Shown one piece after another: positions 1 to 7,223 of a stretch of DNA of 15,390 nucleotides (positions are counted from its first letter, which is position 1; each line of letters starts with the position of its first letter). The stretch lies in NCBI GenBank assembly GCA_002338385.1, contig DDIE01000043.1:459-15848 (forward strand), given 5' to 3'. Position numbers and translations under genes: made by a program. The stretch comes from Proteobacteria bacterium UBA1858. GTDB taxonomy: Bacteria; Pseudomonadota; Gammaproteobacteria; UBA4575. The notes under the pieces are model-generated. The model had not been told where the DNA came from and did not search any database. It saw nothing but the letters and a program-made list of their open reading frames with translations.

Positions 1-395
1 TCGCGCAAGCGACAGACCTCCATCAGCTTAATCGTCCTGTCCTCAACCCCCTTGGCACAATCAATCACCATTAAGGCCGAGTCAACCGCGGTCAGAGTAC
101 GGTAAGTATCCTCCGAGAAATCTTCATGCCCAGGGGTATCGAGCAAATTCACCACACAATCATTGTATATAAATTGCATCACCGAACTGGTGACCGAGAT
201 ACCACGCTGTTGCTCAAGTGCCATCCAATCCGAGGTCGCATGGCGCGCGGCCTTGCGACCCTTTACTGTACCTGCCTGTTGAATCGCTCCTCCATACAGG
301 AGCAATTTCTCCGTGATGGTGGTCTTGCCTGCATCGGGATGAGAAATAATAGCGAACGTCCGACGACGTTCGGTTTGAAGCAGATGTTCACTCAT
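1..395 (-). CDS. prfC: Peptide chain release factor 3 (RF3), N-terminal part, cut by window edge
   Basis: This is the first 131 codons of RF3, the translational GTPase that removes RF1/RF2 from the ribosome after peptide release in the cytoplasm. The protein begins MSEHLLQTERRRTFAIISHP. The P-loop HPDAGKTT is at residues 19-26, the switch I region contains the RGISVTSS segment, and the G3 motif is DTPGHEDF. HPDAGKTT with RGISVTSS separates RF3 from EF-G and TypA. The start is the ATG at 395-393; the nearby ATG at 399 is in another frame. The Shine-Dalgarno is weak. It lies 49 nt downstream of rimI on the same strand, so it is probably the last visible gene of a leuA-udg-rimI-prfC transcription unit. 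The remaining roughly 400 residues lie outside the window. Confidence 0.95.
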   Translation of the reverse strand, partial: MSEHLLQTERRRTFAIISHPDAGKTTITEKLLLYGGAIQQAGTVKGRKAARHATSDWMALEQQRGISVTSSVMQFIYNDCVVNLLDTPGHEDFSEDTYRTLTAVDSALMVIDCAKGVEDRTIKLMEVCRLR

Positions 396-444
396 GCATA
401 ATTATTAGTTTCTGGCTCAAGAAAATCAGACTATGCTGCTTACC

Positions 445-909
445 CTATACTTCCTTGGCGAAGATGATGGCATCTTCCCGGCCATTTTTAGTGGGATAGT
501 ATTTTTGTCTGACACCAACTTCATTAAATCCTTCCGATGTATAAAGTTGCACTGCACGCGTATTCGACGGACGCACCTCAAGAAATACACACTTAACTCG
601 ATCCATACGCACAGCCTCCAAGACTTGTTGTAATAACTTACGCCCCAAACCTTGTCCCTGCAGTTCAGGATCGATACAAATATTCAGTAAGTGACACTCA
701 CCAACTGCATTAATGAAGACCACGTAACCAACCATCACTTGATTACGTTCCAGTACCCAACAATGATAGCCGGCTTGAATACAATCAATGAATATTTTAC
801 TGGTCCAGGGGAATGGATAAGCACGCTCTTCAATTGCCATCACCTGCTCCACATCCTGCGGACACATGATACGAAAAGCCAGTCCTGCCTGATTGATTAC
901 AGCATTCAT
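445..909 (-). CDS. rimI: Ribosomal protein bS18-alanine N-acetyltransferase RimI
   Basis: This is a GNAT-fold acetyltransferase of 154 residues, normal for RimI, which acetylates the N-terminal alanine of ribosomal protein bS18 using acetyl-CoA. Visible hallmarks are the early MAIEERAYPFPWT segment (residues 24-36), the acetyl-CoA pyrophosphate loop QGQGLG (84-89), the FLEVRPSN strand with Glu111, which matches the family's catalytic glutamate, and the LYTSEGF segment with Tyr123, followed by GVRQKYYP and REDAIIF near the C terminus. The ATG at 909 is the first in-frame start; a second ATG four bases on is out of frame. The gene begins 21 nt after the uracil-DNA glycosylase stop, so the two are probably cotranscribed. 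Adjacency of rimI to a family-4 UDG is a recurrent bacterial arrangement and supports both calls. Confidence 0.95.
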   Translation of the reverse strand: MNAVINQAGLAFRIMCPQDVEQVMAIEERAYPFPWTSKIFIDCIQAGYHCWVLERNQVMVGYVVFINAVGECHLLNICIDPELQGQGLGRKLLQQVLEAVRMDRVKCVFLEVRPSNTRAVQLYTSEGFNEVGVRQKYYPTKNGREDAIIFAKEV

Positions 910-930
910 ATGATCATTGATAGTCTTTGG

Positions 931-1650
931 TTAAGCGAGTGATAGCAAATGTGCTCGGGCCAGCTTTAAATCCTCCCATACCTTACGCTTCTCTCTCGGA
1001 CTGCGTAATAAATAAGCAGGATGGTAAGTCACGACAGTGGGTATATTTTGCTGCCTGCCGAGATGATATATCTGACCACGCATTTTTCCAATCGCCAACT
1101 CTGATTGCAACAGCGCTTGTGCTGCAACACGACCTAAACAAATAATTATCTTGGGCTCCAATAACTGTATTTGCCTATCCAGATAAGCATGGCAGGCGTG
1201 TATCTCAGCCACCTTAGGATCACGATTATTAGGTGGCCGACACTTGAGAATGTTAGTGATGAATACCTCTTCGCGCGCCAACCCGATAGCGCGTAACATT
1301 TGCGTGAGTAATTGTCCTGCCGGGCCGACAAACGGCTGTCCCTCTCTATCCTCATCGGCACCAGGCGCCTCCCCGATGATCAGCCAATCAACCTTATGAT
1401 GACCCTCACCGAAAACAGTATGCTTACGTGTTTGATGGAGCTCGCAAGCCTGGCATTGACTGACGTGATGACGTAACGCTGTTAAATCGATACTCTGCAA
1501 ATCACTGGTTTGAACTGGCTGGTACGCCATACTGTCAACGATTTCAGCTGGCTCGGCAGGCTCAACAGGCGGATCAGCGCTGACTGGCTGGCTGGCGCGC
1601 AGGTGCCATGGTGTTATACCCAGCGCACGCAGATAAGCCAGACGATCCAC
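931..1650 (-). CDS. Uracil-DNA glycosylase, family 4 (Fe-S cluster type)
   Basis: This is a DNA repair enzyme that excises uracil from DNA. The family-4 signature is clear. Four cysteines for a 4Fe-4S cluster are Cys66, Cys69, Cys137 and Cys153, with the family's CxxC and 16-residue spacings. Motif 1 is GEAPGADEDREGQPF (93-107). The second active-site motif is HPAYLLR (210-216). Residues 1-55 form a variable Pro/Ala-rich leader before the catalytic domain. The start is taken as GTG at 1650: an AGGTG Shine-Dalgarno lies 5 nt upstream, inside the last codons of leuA. An ATG two bases earlier is in the wrong frame. Only 2 nt separate this gene from leuA, which implies translational coupling. It has nothing to do with leucine synthesis, so the coupling is probably positional. 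Confidence 0.93.
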   Translation of the reverse strand: MDRLAYLRALGITPWHLRASQPVSADPPVEPAEPAEIVDSMAYQPVQTSDLQSIDLTALRHHVSQCQACELHQTRKHTVFGEGHHKVDWLIIGEAPGADEDREGQPFVGPAGQLLTQMLRAIGLAREEVFITNILKCRPPNNRDPKVAEIHACHAYLDRQIQLLEPKIIICLGRVAAQALLQSELAIGKMRGQIYHLGRQQNIPTVVTYHPAYLLRSPREKRKVWEDLKLARAHLLSLA

Positions 1651-1652
1651 AT

Positions 1653-3200
1653 CTACACCTGGCTTAGCTGTGGGTGTTCTCTTTTATGCGAGAAGTGGAT
1701 TTTATTCAAAGCATTCAAATAGGCTTTTACTGATGCAATCACAATATCTGTATCTGCACCATGACCGTTGACGATGTTGCCATCTTTTTCTAACCGTACT
1801 GTCACTTCACCTTGCGCATCAGTCCCACTGGTAATGCTGTTGACTGAGTATAATTGCAGTTTCACCTGACTATCTGCAAGCGACTCAATCGCACGAAATG
1901 CAGCATCAACTGGCCCACCACCCTCTGCGCTGGCCTGCTGTTGATGACCTTTCATTATTAGGGTCAATTCGGCATGTGGTGCCTGATTCGTGCCTGAGGA
2001 GATTGTTAATGCCACCAATTTAAACTGTTCATCGAAATTAGCATCATCCTCTGATACCAGGGCAAATAAATCCTCATCAAAGATTTCATGTTTTTTATCA
2101 GCCAGGTCTTTGAATGCCATAAAGGTACGATTCAGATCTTCGTCATTACTGAACTCGACACCTAATTCTGCTAAGCGCGTTTTAAATGCATTACGTCCAG
2201 AATGTTTGCCGAGTACAATTCTATTGGCTGTCCAACCCACATCCTCAGCACGCATGATTTCATAGGTTTCTCTGGCTTTTAATACCCCATCCTGATGGAT
2301 GCCCGATTCATGGGCAAAGGCGTTGGCACCGACGATTGCTTTATTGGGTTGCACCGGAAAACCAGTAATGGTGGAGACCATACGTGATGCGGGTACGATT
2401 TGGGTAGTATCCAAATCAGTATCACAGGTGAATACATCCTGACGTGTTCTGACACTCATCACGACTTCCTCCAGGGAAGCATTCCCGGCCCGCTCACCCA
2501 AGCCATTTATGGTGCATTCGACCTGCCGTGCGCCATTCAAAACTGATGCCAATGAATTAGCCACCGCTAGACCCAAGTCATTATGACAATGCACTGAAAA
2601 TACTGCCTGGTCGGAATTTGGAATGCGCTCAATCAGTTGTTTGATCAGCTCACCAAATTGCAGCGGGATGTTGTAACCCACCGTATCAGGAATATTAATC
2701 GTGCGTGCTCCTGCCTGAATGACTTGTTCTATTATCCGGCACAGAAAATCCAGCTCTGAGCGGCCGGCATCCTCAGGCGAGAACTCCACATCGTCAGTAT
2801 ATTGGCGTGCTCGTTTGACGGCTGCGATAGCCTGCGCGATGACCTCATCAGGCTGCATCCTTAACTTATGTTGCATATGGATGGGTGAGGTGGCGATGAA
2901 GGTGTGAATACGGCTTGAGTTAGCGCCTTTGAGGGCCTCTCCCGCACGATCAATATCGCGATCCAGCGCCCGGGCCAGACCACATACGGTACTGTCTTTT
3001 ATCGCTCCAGCAACCGCTTGCACTGACTCAAAGTCACCCGGACTTGCGATAGGAAAGCCGGCCTCGATGATATCCACTCGCATCCGCTCCAGCGCTTTTG
3101 CAATATGCAGCTTCTCATCTTTAGTCATTGATGCGCCCGGACTTTGCTCACCGTCGCGTAATGTCGTATCAAATATTATTAACTTATCACTTGCACCCAT
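1653..3200 (-). CDS. leuA: 2-isopropylmalate synthase
   Basis: This is the first committed enzyme of leucine synthesis, condensing acetyl-CoA with 2-oxoisovalerate in the cytoplasm. At 515 residues it matches the short bacterial LeuA form. The N-terminal TIM-barrel has FDTTLRDGEQSPGASM (10-25) with the Arg15/Asp16 pair, the metal-binding HCHNDLG (204-210), and GLGERAGN (233-240). The linker has HESGIHQDG. The C-terminal region from about residue 395 is the regulatory domain that binds leucine, with SGTDAQGEVTV and an NGHGADTDIV segment. The start is the ATG at 3200, with GGAG about 8 nt upstream. It is the first gene after pssA but is separated by 269 nt containing a good promoter, so it probably heads its own unit with udg, rimI and prfC. 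A possible leader peptide lies upstream (3311-3406). Confidence 0.97.
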   Translation of the reverse strand: MGASDKLIIFDTTLRDGEQSPGASMTKDEKLHIAKALERMRVDIIEAGFPIASPGDFESVQAVAGAIKDSTVCGLARALDRDIDRAGEALKGANSSRIHTFIATSPIHMQHKLRMQPDEVIAQAIAAVKRARQYTDDVEFSPEDAGRSELDFLCRIIEQVIQAGARTINIPDTVGYNIPLQFGELIKQLIERIPNSDQAVFSVHCHNDLGLAVANSLASVLNGARQVECTINGLGERAGNASLEEVVMSVRTRQDVFTCDTDLDTTQIVPASRMVSTITGFPVQPNKAIVGANAFAHESGIHQDGVLKARETYEIMRAEDVGWTANRIVLGKHSGRNAFKTRLAELGVEFSNDEDLNRTFMAFKDLADKKHEIFDEDLFALVSEDDANFDEQFKLVALTISSGTNQAPHAELTLIMKGHQQQASAEGGGPVDAAFRAIESLADSQVKLQLYSVNSITSGTDAQGEVTVRLEKDGNIVNGHGADTDIVIASVKAYLNALNKIHFSHKREHPQLSQV

Positions 3201-3306
3201 TTCTGTGCTCCACTCGTTAACCCTGCCTGCTCGACAGGTTCCACTGATGTCTTGGTATTATAGATTAAATATGAATTACGTTTTACCTCGCCAGGCTTAT
3301 TTGATA

Positions 3307-3320
3307 GCCGCTACTGCGGC
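3307..3320 (-). other. Small hairpin in the leuA leader
   Basis: A perfect 5-bp stem GCCGC/GCGGC closes a 4-nt loop (AGTA on the minus strand) and contains the stop codon of the putative leader frame. No U-run follows, so it is not an intrinsic terminator as it stands. The rest of the 269-nt gap between pssA and leuA holds the promoter and no other gene I can support. Confidence 0.35.
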
Positions 3321-3406
3321 AGCAGGTGGAGTGCACGATCACACAAGCTAAAAGACACGGCTGTGACTTTGACGGACTGTAACGCTATGTGTGAGTTTGA
3401 GTGCAT
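3311..3406 (-). CDS. Possible leuA leader peptide (31 codons)
   Basis: A small open frame upstream of leuA starts at ATG 3406 and ends at TAG 3313-3311. Its last seven residues read ALHLLPQ, so three of the last six codons are leucine. A hairpin (3307-3320) overlaps its stop codon. This is reminiscent of leader peptides of attenuated leu operons. Against it, the predicted transcription start falls at its ATG, so it would be leaderless; there is no terminator with a U-run before leuA; and the leucine run is short. It is a hypothesis, not a firm gene. Confidence 0.25.
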   Translation of the reverse strand: MHSNSHIALQSVKVTAVSFSLCDRALHLLPQ

Positions 3407-3412
3407 ACCTGC

Positions 3413-3442
3413 ACTATAGCTGAATTAGACCGATTTTGACAA
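3413..3442 (-). promoter_or_regulatory. Predicted sigma-70 promoter for leuA
   Basis: On the minus strand TTGTCA (3442-3437) and TATAGT (3418-3413) are separated by 18 nt. Transcription would begin near 3406, giving a leader of about 205 nt before leuA. It sits directly after the pssA stop, where a separate leuA unit would be expected to start. Confidence 0.5.
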
Positions 3443-3469
3443 CGAACAATACAGGCCGCATCACTCAAG

Positions 3470-4246
3470 TCACTTTTGCACATTACTGGGAGTGTGCGCG
3501 GCGCGTTTGCGTTTGCGCAAACTACGTACCATCTGGGTCACCAGACCGGATAAGGCGTACACAGCAAATACGGCGCACATCAGTTTGGGTGGATCTATCG
3601 AAGCTAGGATAAAAATACCCACGATCGCCAATAAGGCGACAAATGGAATTTTATTGCGCACATCCAGTTCTTTGAAACTATAAAAACTGAGATTGCTGAC
3701 CATTAAGCCAGCACTCAATAAGGTCACGATAAACGATATGATCCAGAGCGACTCACCAGACCATTGCAGATCATAACAAACCCACACGTAACCGAGCATT
3801 AGTCCAGCCGCGGCAGGGCTCGGGAGTCCCTGAAAATATTTTTTATCCTGTTCTAAGGCGCGCGCATTAAACCGCGCTAGGCGTAATGCTGCACTGGCAG
3901 TATAAAAAAATGCCGCCAACCAGCCTAATTTTTGGAACAACCAGCCAGAATAGTGCGCGTACTGCAGTGACCACTCAAACATGACTAAAGCCGGCGCGAG
4001 GCCAAAAGACACCATATCGGCCAGACTGTCGTATTCCTTACCAAAGTCACTGGTGGTATTGGTCAAACGGGCAACACGTCCGTCCAGTCCATCCAGAATC
4101 ATCGCAATGAACAGAGCAATAGCTGCTTGTTCAAATCGATCTAGGGTGGCAGACACGATGGCGAAGAAACCCGAGAACAGGGCACCCGTGGTCAACAGAT
4201 TAGGTAGTAAATAAATACCTTTCTTTGGCGCTGATTTTTGGCTCAA
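3470..4246 (-). CDS. pssA: CDP-diacylglycerol--serine O-phosphatidyltransferase
   Basis: This integral membrane enzyme makes phosphatidylserine from CDP-diacylglycerol and serine. The CDP-alcohol phosphotransferase signature is perfect: Asp55-Gly56, Ala59-Arg60, Gly69, Asp73 and Asp77, with the family spacing DGx2ARx8Gx3Dx3D. Flanking hydrophobic segments give six to eight membrane spans, and the C terminus is Arg/Lys-rich. At 258 residues it is the membrane (type II) form, not the peripheral E. coli enzyme. No ATG is available near the N terminus. The frame opens after the psd stop (TGA 4258-4256), and the best start is the TTG at 4246, with GAGAA about 7 nt upstream. It is 9 nt from psd and in the same frame, so translation is probably coupled. 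Its product is the expected substrate of the neighbouring decarboxylase. Confidence 0.95.
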   Translation of the reverse strand: MSQKSAPKKGIYLLPNLLTTGALFSGFFAIVSATLDRFEQAAIALFIAMILDGLDGRVARLTNTTSDFGKEYDSLADMVSFGLAPALVMFEWSLQYAHYSGWLFQKLGWLAAFFYTASAALRLARFNARALEQDKKYFQGLPSPAAAGLMLGYVWVCYDLQWSGESLWIISFIVTLLSAGLMVSNLSFYSFKELDVRNKIPFVALLAIVGIFILASIDPPKLMCAVFAVYALSGLVTQMVRSLRKRKRAAHTPSNVQK

Positions 4247-4255
4247 AAGTGTTTC

Positions 4256-4852
4256 TCAATGGCTAAAGTTGGCAAGCGTGTCTGTTCCTGCTATGACGCG
4301 ATTATTCACACACCCTACTCGTTTTACGCTAGCAGGTAAATACACTTTAACCGTGCAAGCAAAAGCCGCAAAACCACAGCGCTGGCCCTGACCCACCCGT
4401 TCACCAGGATGGATACTGGTACTGGCATGTTGCAGGTATGCCGGCAAGGCAATCTCCAACACAACATCATCCATTTCGTCGGTCTGCGTCCAAAACGCTA
4501 AGCACTTAGCTTGGCTAGCATCCTGCAGCCATAGTTGTTTGACTTTGCCTTCTGCGGGGCTATGCAAATTGAACTCACCAAAGCGGGATTGTTGAATAGT
4601 ATAAATGACAGCATCACGTGCTAAGTAGGGATCATAACCGGATGCGATCGCAATGATGCGTCCATCAACGGGGCTAATGGTGGCCAGCGGACTGGCCGGC
4701 ACGCGTCTGCGAAAGTCACGTAGTAGGCAAATTAACAGCAGCCACAGCGTCCATGTCCAAACGACAAAACCATCATTAAAAAGTGTTACAGCAACACACA
4801 CAACCGTCCAAAAAACAAACAGCGTCTGAAACTCTCTGGCAATAGGAAGCAT
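4256..4852 (-). CDS. psd: Phosphatidylserine decarboxylase-like protein with altered self-cleavage site
   Basis: This is a short-form (PSD-A type) phosphatidylserine decarboxylase homologue. Family members convert phosphatidylserine to phosphatidylethanolamine at the membrane and cleave themselves at Gly-Ser to form a pyruvoyl group. Visible features are two hydrophobic N-terminal segments (about 10-25 and 30-44), SPVDGRI (60-66) with the conserved Asp63, FNLH (94-97), and GQRCGF...VKVYLP near the C terminus. Two oddities stand out. The cleavage pair is Ala165-Cys166 instead of Gly-Ser. The FNVHxNRSP motif is shortened to FNLHSP. At 198 residues it is also a little shorter than usual (about 210-230). 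The ATG at 4852 has GAAGG about 8 nt upstream. The gene pairs with pssA, so a role in phosphatidylethanolamine synthesis is expected, but activity is uncertain. Confidence 0.85.
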   Translation of the reverse strand: MLPIAREFQTLFVFWTVVCVAVTLFNDGFVVWTWTLWLLLICLLRDFRRRVPASPLATISPVDGRIIAIASGYDPYLARDAVIYTIQQSRFGEFNLHSPAEGKVKQLWLQDASQAKCLAFWTQTDEMDDVVLEIALPAYLQHASTSIHPGERVGQGQRCGFAAFACTVKVYLPASVKRVGCVNNRVIAGTDTLANFSH

Positions 4853-4897
4853 TCAAGATACCTTCAACGAAGCGAATATTTTACTCGATCCTGAAAC

Positions 4898-4929
4898 CAC
4901 AAAGGCCATGTTCGAGCATGGCCTTTGTG
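4898..4929. terminator. Strong hairpin between ilvC and psd (possible terminator)
   Basis: CACAAAGGCCATG (4898-4910) and CATGGCCTTTGTG (4917-4929) form a perfect 13-bp stem around a 6-nt loop. It lies 62 nt beyond the ilvC stop. There is no clear U-run on either strand, so it may be a weak terminator, an RNA-stability element or a processing site between ilvHC and psd-pssA. Confidence 0.55.
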
Positions 4930-4991
4930 ACATCACATGACATTCAAAACACAGTGCTTAAGGCAAGGTATTTTAGCTGTATCGGCGCTGC

Positions 4992-6008
4992 TTAGTTTTT
5001 ATCTTTGTCTACCAGCTGGTTAGACTGAATCCACGACATCATGCTACGCAACTTACCACCCACCTCTTCAATTTGATGATTACGACCTCGTCTACGCATG
5101 GCTTTGAGCGTTGCTGCGCCGGCCTGATTCTCAAGAATGAACTCCTTGGCAAATTGACCTGACTGTATCTCATCCAAAATTTTGCGCATTTCTGCCTTGG
5201 TCTGATCGGTAATCACGCGCGGGCCGCGCGTCAAATCCCCGTATTCTGCGGTGTTGGAAATAGAATAACGCATGTTCGCGGTACCGCCCTCATACATGAG
5301 ATCTACGATCAGCTTTAACTCATGCAAGCATTCGAAATACGCCATTTCTGGCGCATAACCGGCCTCAACCAAGGTCTCAAAACCTGCTTGTACCAGTGCC
5401 GTAGCACCGCCACAAAGCACGGCCTGTTCACCAAACAGGTCTGTTTCTGTTTCCTCTTGGAATGTGGTTTCAATAATTCCAGCACGACCACCACCATTCG
5501 CTGATGCGTAGGATAATGCTGTCTGTTTAGCTGTCCCTGTTGCATCTTGATAGACTGCGATCAAGGTAGGGACACCGCCACCTTGAGTATAGGTTGAACG
5601 CACTAGATGACCTGGCCCCTTGGGCGCAATCATAATGACATCTAAATCTGCCCGCGGCTCTATCTGTTCAAAGTGAATATTAAAGCCATGGGCAAAAGCC
5701 ATCGTGCTGCCGGGCTTGATGTTCGGCAGAATTTGTTGCTGATAGAGCGCAGACTGATTTTCATCCGGTGCTAACACCATGATGAGATCTGCATTACTGA
5801 CGGCATCCGCAATAGTTTGCACTTCCAAACCAGCGGCTTGTGCCTTCGCGGCAGATGACGATCCATCGCGCAGACCAACAATGACTGACACACCTGACTC
5901 TTTTAAGTTATTTGCGTGGGCGTGGCCCTGTGATCCATAACCAATGATGGCTACTTTTTTATTTTTGATGATGGCAAGATCTGCATCTTTATCGTAGTAA
6001 ATATTCAT
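4992..6008 (-). CDS. ilvC: Ketol-acid reductoisomerase (class I)
   Basis: This is the second common enzyme of valine and isoleucine synthesis. It isomerises and reduces acetolactate or acetohydroxybutyrate with NADPH and Mg2+. At 338 residues it is the exact length of class I enzymes. The Rossmann glycine-rich loop is GYGSQGHA (23-30). Arg47, Ser50 and Ser52 are in the loop that typically recognises the NADPH 2'-phosphate. His107 (AHGFN) is the conserved catalytic-region histidine. The two metal sites are Asp190/Glu194 in ETDLFGEQ and Glu226/Glu230 in FECLHE. The ATG at 6008 follows an AGGAG Shine-Dalgarno 6 nt upstream. It lies 35 nt downstream of ilvH and is probably cotranscribed with it. 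Confidence 0.98.
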   Translation of the reverse strand: MNIYYDKDADLAIIKNKKVAIIGYGSQGHAHANNLKESGVSVIVGLRDGSSSAAKAQAAGLEVQTIADAVSNADLIMVLAPDENQSALYQQQILPNIKPGSTMAFAHGFNIHFEQIEPRADLDVIMIAPKGPGHLVRSTYTQGGGVPTLIAVYQDATGTAKQTALSYASANGGGRAGIIETTFQEETETDLFGEQAVLCGGATALVQAGFETLVEAGYAPEMAYFECLHELKLIVDLMYEGGTANMRYSISNTAEYGDLTRGPRVITDQTKAEMRKILDEIQSGQFAKEFILENQAGAATLKAMRRRGRNHQIEEVGGKLRSMMSWIQSNQLVDKDKN

Positions 6009-6043
6009 ATCAGCTCCTGTAACTTGGATGATTCCTGAATTAA

Positions 6044-6535
6044 TTAAATTTTTAGGGTGGTTGTACCGCTACTGATTCCCACTGCACCCGATCGAACCAC
6101 TTCGATAATATTAAACGGGCTTAACTTTGCGATAGCCTGATTAAGGCTGGAACAAGTATCCGTCAATTCCAGCGTAGTAACATCATCATCAGCCACCAGA
6201 ATCTTAGCGGCGATCGACTCTATTACGACTTGCAGCTGCGTTTGTTGGGGCTCATCTGGCGCCACCTTGATGAGCATAATCTCGCGCTCAAAATGTTCAC
6301 TCTCATTGAGATTCAACACTTTGATCACGTCAACCAGCTTATTTAACTGCTTAAGTATTTGTTCAACGACCGCGTCTTCACCATAAGCAACGACAGTGAT
6401 TCTTGAAATACTGTCGTCATCGGTGGGGGCGACTGTGAGTGATGCTATATTGTAAGCGCGCGCGGAAAACAACCCAGACACCCGTGACAGCGCTCCGGCT
6501 TCATTTTCTAGCAGTATGGAGATAATGTGGCGCAT
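6044..6535 (-). CDS. ilvH: Acetolactate synthase small (regulatory) subunit
   Basis: This regulatory subunit activates the catalytic subunit of acetolactate synthase and gives valine feedback inhibition. The 163-residue length is normal. An N-terminal ACT domain (about 3-75) carries the effector-site pattern Asn11-x-x-Gly14 (LLENEAGALSRV) and Asn29 (RAYNIASLTV). The C-terminal domain begins near EREIMLIKV and includes the IIEVVRSGAVG segment. The ATG at 6535 is the only good start, though the Shine-Dalgarno is poor. The large catalytic subunit gene (ilvB/ilvI), usually directly upstream, is absent: upstream lie only about 90 nt and the tusA terminator. The gene is also named ilvN in many genomes. 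Confidence 0.95.
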   Translation of the reverse strand: MRHIISILLENEAGALSRVSGLFSARAYNIASLTVAPTDDDSISRITVVAYGEDAVVEQILKQLNKLVDVIKVLNLNESEHFEREIMLIKVAPDEPQQTQLQVVIESIAAKILVADDDVTTLELTDTCSSLNQAIAKLSPFNIIEVVRSGAVGISSGTTTLKI

Positions 6536-6626
6536 GTTTATTATTGATATTGTTAGTGGCGCTAATCACTGGCGCGAATAGGCGCATGATACACGCTCGC
6601 GCGGTCTTAAAATAGAAGCTATTAAA

Positions 6627-6658
6627 TAAAAAATCCGCAGACTTAGAGGTCTACGGAT
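6627..6658 (-). terminator. Rho-independent terminator of tusA
   Basis: On the minus strand a 10-bp stem (ATCCGTAGAC with GTCTGCGGAT, including one G-U pair) encloses a 6-nt loop and is followed by TTTTTTATTT. It lies 35 nt past the tusA stop and separates tusA from ilvH, so ilvH needs its own promoter in the roughly 90 nt that follow. I see no convincing -35/-10 pair there. Confidence 0.9.
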
Positions 6659-6692
6659 GGTTGTAGCAATCTTGAATGTTAATGCGACGCGG

Positions 6693-6923
6693 TTATTTTT
6701 TCTTTACGAAGAAATGGAACTTGTCTCCATCCTCGGTCGTATCCAGCAACTCATTACCTGTCTGCTTAGAGAAAGCCTCAAAATCTTTCACCGCACCTGG
6801 GTCGGTAGCGATAATGTGCAATACCTTGCCACTCTCGATCCCTGCAAGTGATTTCTTAGCTCTAAGTATAGGCAATGGGCAGTTTAAGCCACAAGCATCC
6901 AATTCTTGATCAAAATCGACCAT
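6693..6923 (-). CDS. tusA: TusA-family sulfur carrier protein
   Basis: This is a small cytoplasmic persulfide carrier (76 residues) of the TusA/SirA/YeeD fold. In sulfur oxidisers such proteins pass sulfane sulfur to the Dsr or sHdr pathway; elsewhere they serve tRNA thiolation or molybdenum-cofactor work. The signature LDACGLNCPLPILRAKK is at residues 8-24. The active cysteine is Cys15 in the CPLP motif, with an extra Cys at position 11. The start is placed at ATG 6923 because GGAGG lies 7-8 nt upstream. The frame runs open to a GTG at 6998, but that would add 25 unrelated residues. It is divergent from the bepA-like gene, a neighbour it also has in pseudomonads, and close to soxYZ. A sulfur-oxidation role is plausible but not proven by context. 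Confidence 0.93.
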   Translation of the reverse strand: MVDFDQELDACGLNCPLPILRAKKSLAGIESGKVLHIIATDPGAVKDFEAFSKQTGNELLDTTEDGDKFHFFVKKK

Positions 6924-6978
6924 CGACAGAACCTCCAAATTAGTCCAAACTTTATTGTGTGTTGAGAAAATATGCATA

Positions 6979-6998
6979 GTGCCGATGAGATCAGGCAC
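6979..6998 (-). other. Hairpin in the tusA 5' leader
   Basis: On the minus strand GTGCC and GGCAC pair, with an inner GAT/ATC extension, one bulged T and a 3-nt loop. It sits about midway through the predicted leader of about 115 nt. Function is unknown. No riboswitch family is recognised. Confidence 0.3.
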
Positions 6999-7044
6999 CT
7001 AATCACAAGGCGCTCAAGCATCCTGTATATTAGAAAGTAGTTAT

Positions 7045-7073
7045 ATTATGGTTATGGGGCCTAGCATAGTCAA
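7045..7073 (-). promoter_or_regulatory. Predicted sigma-70 promoter for tusA
   Basis: TTGACT (7073-7068) and CATAAT (7050-7045) are separated by exactly 17 nt on the minus strand. Transcription would start near 7038, about 115 nt before the tusA ATG. The 300-nt gap 6924-7223 otherwise holds only the leader hairpin and the divergent bepA-side promoter. Confidence 0.65.
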
Positions 7074-7082
7074 GCCGCGCGC

Positions 7083-7111
7083 GTATTGATCCTATATATC
7101 TGCTCTATAAT
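7083..7111 (+). promoter_or_regulatory. Possible promoter for the bepA-like gene
   Basis: A consensus TATAAT lies at 7106-7111, in the right orientation upstream of the protease gene. The hexamer 17 nt before it (7083-7088, GTATTG) is a poor -35 match. A better TTGATC at 7086 is only 14 nt away. The predicted leader is about 105 nt. Confidence 0.4.
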
Positions 7112-7223
7112 CATAGATTGGACGGGAATTTCCATGCTATCGAACGGTCTGATCAAGTAATACGCGTACATCAACTTACTGCTGTGAATAGCTCTGGTAC
7201 CGAGCTTAGGCTTTGGGAGACCT

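Noticed and set aside
3271..3351. Small plus-strand frame (26 codons) in the pssA-leuA gap
   Set aside because: No ribosome binding site. It lies antisense to the leuA leader and ends in an Ala/Gly-rich stretch explained by the hairpin on the other strand.
6924..6998. N-terminal extension of tusA to GTG 6998
   Set aside because: A strong GGAGG precedes the ATG at 6923, and TusA proteins are about 75-80 residues. The extension overlaps the leader hairpin and matches nothing.
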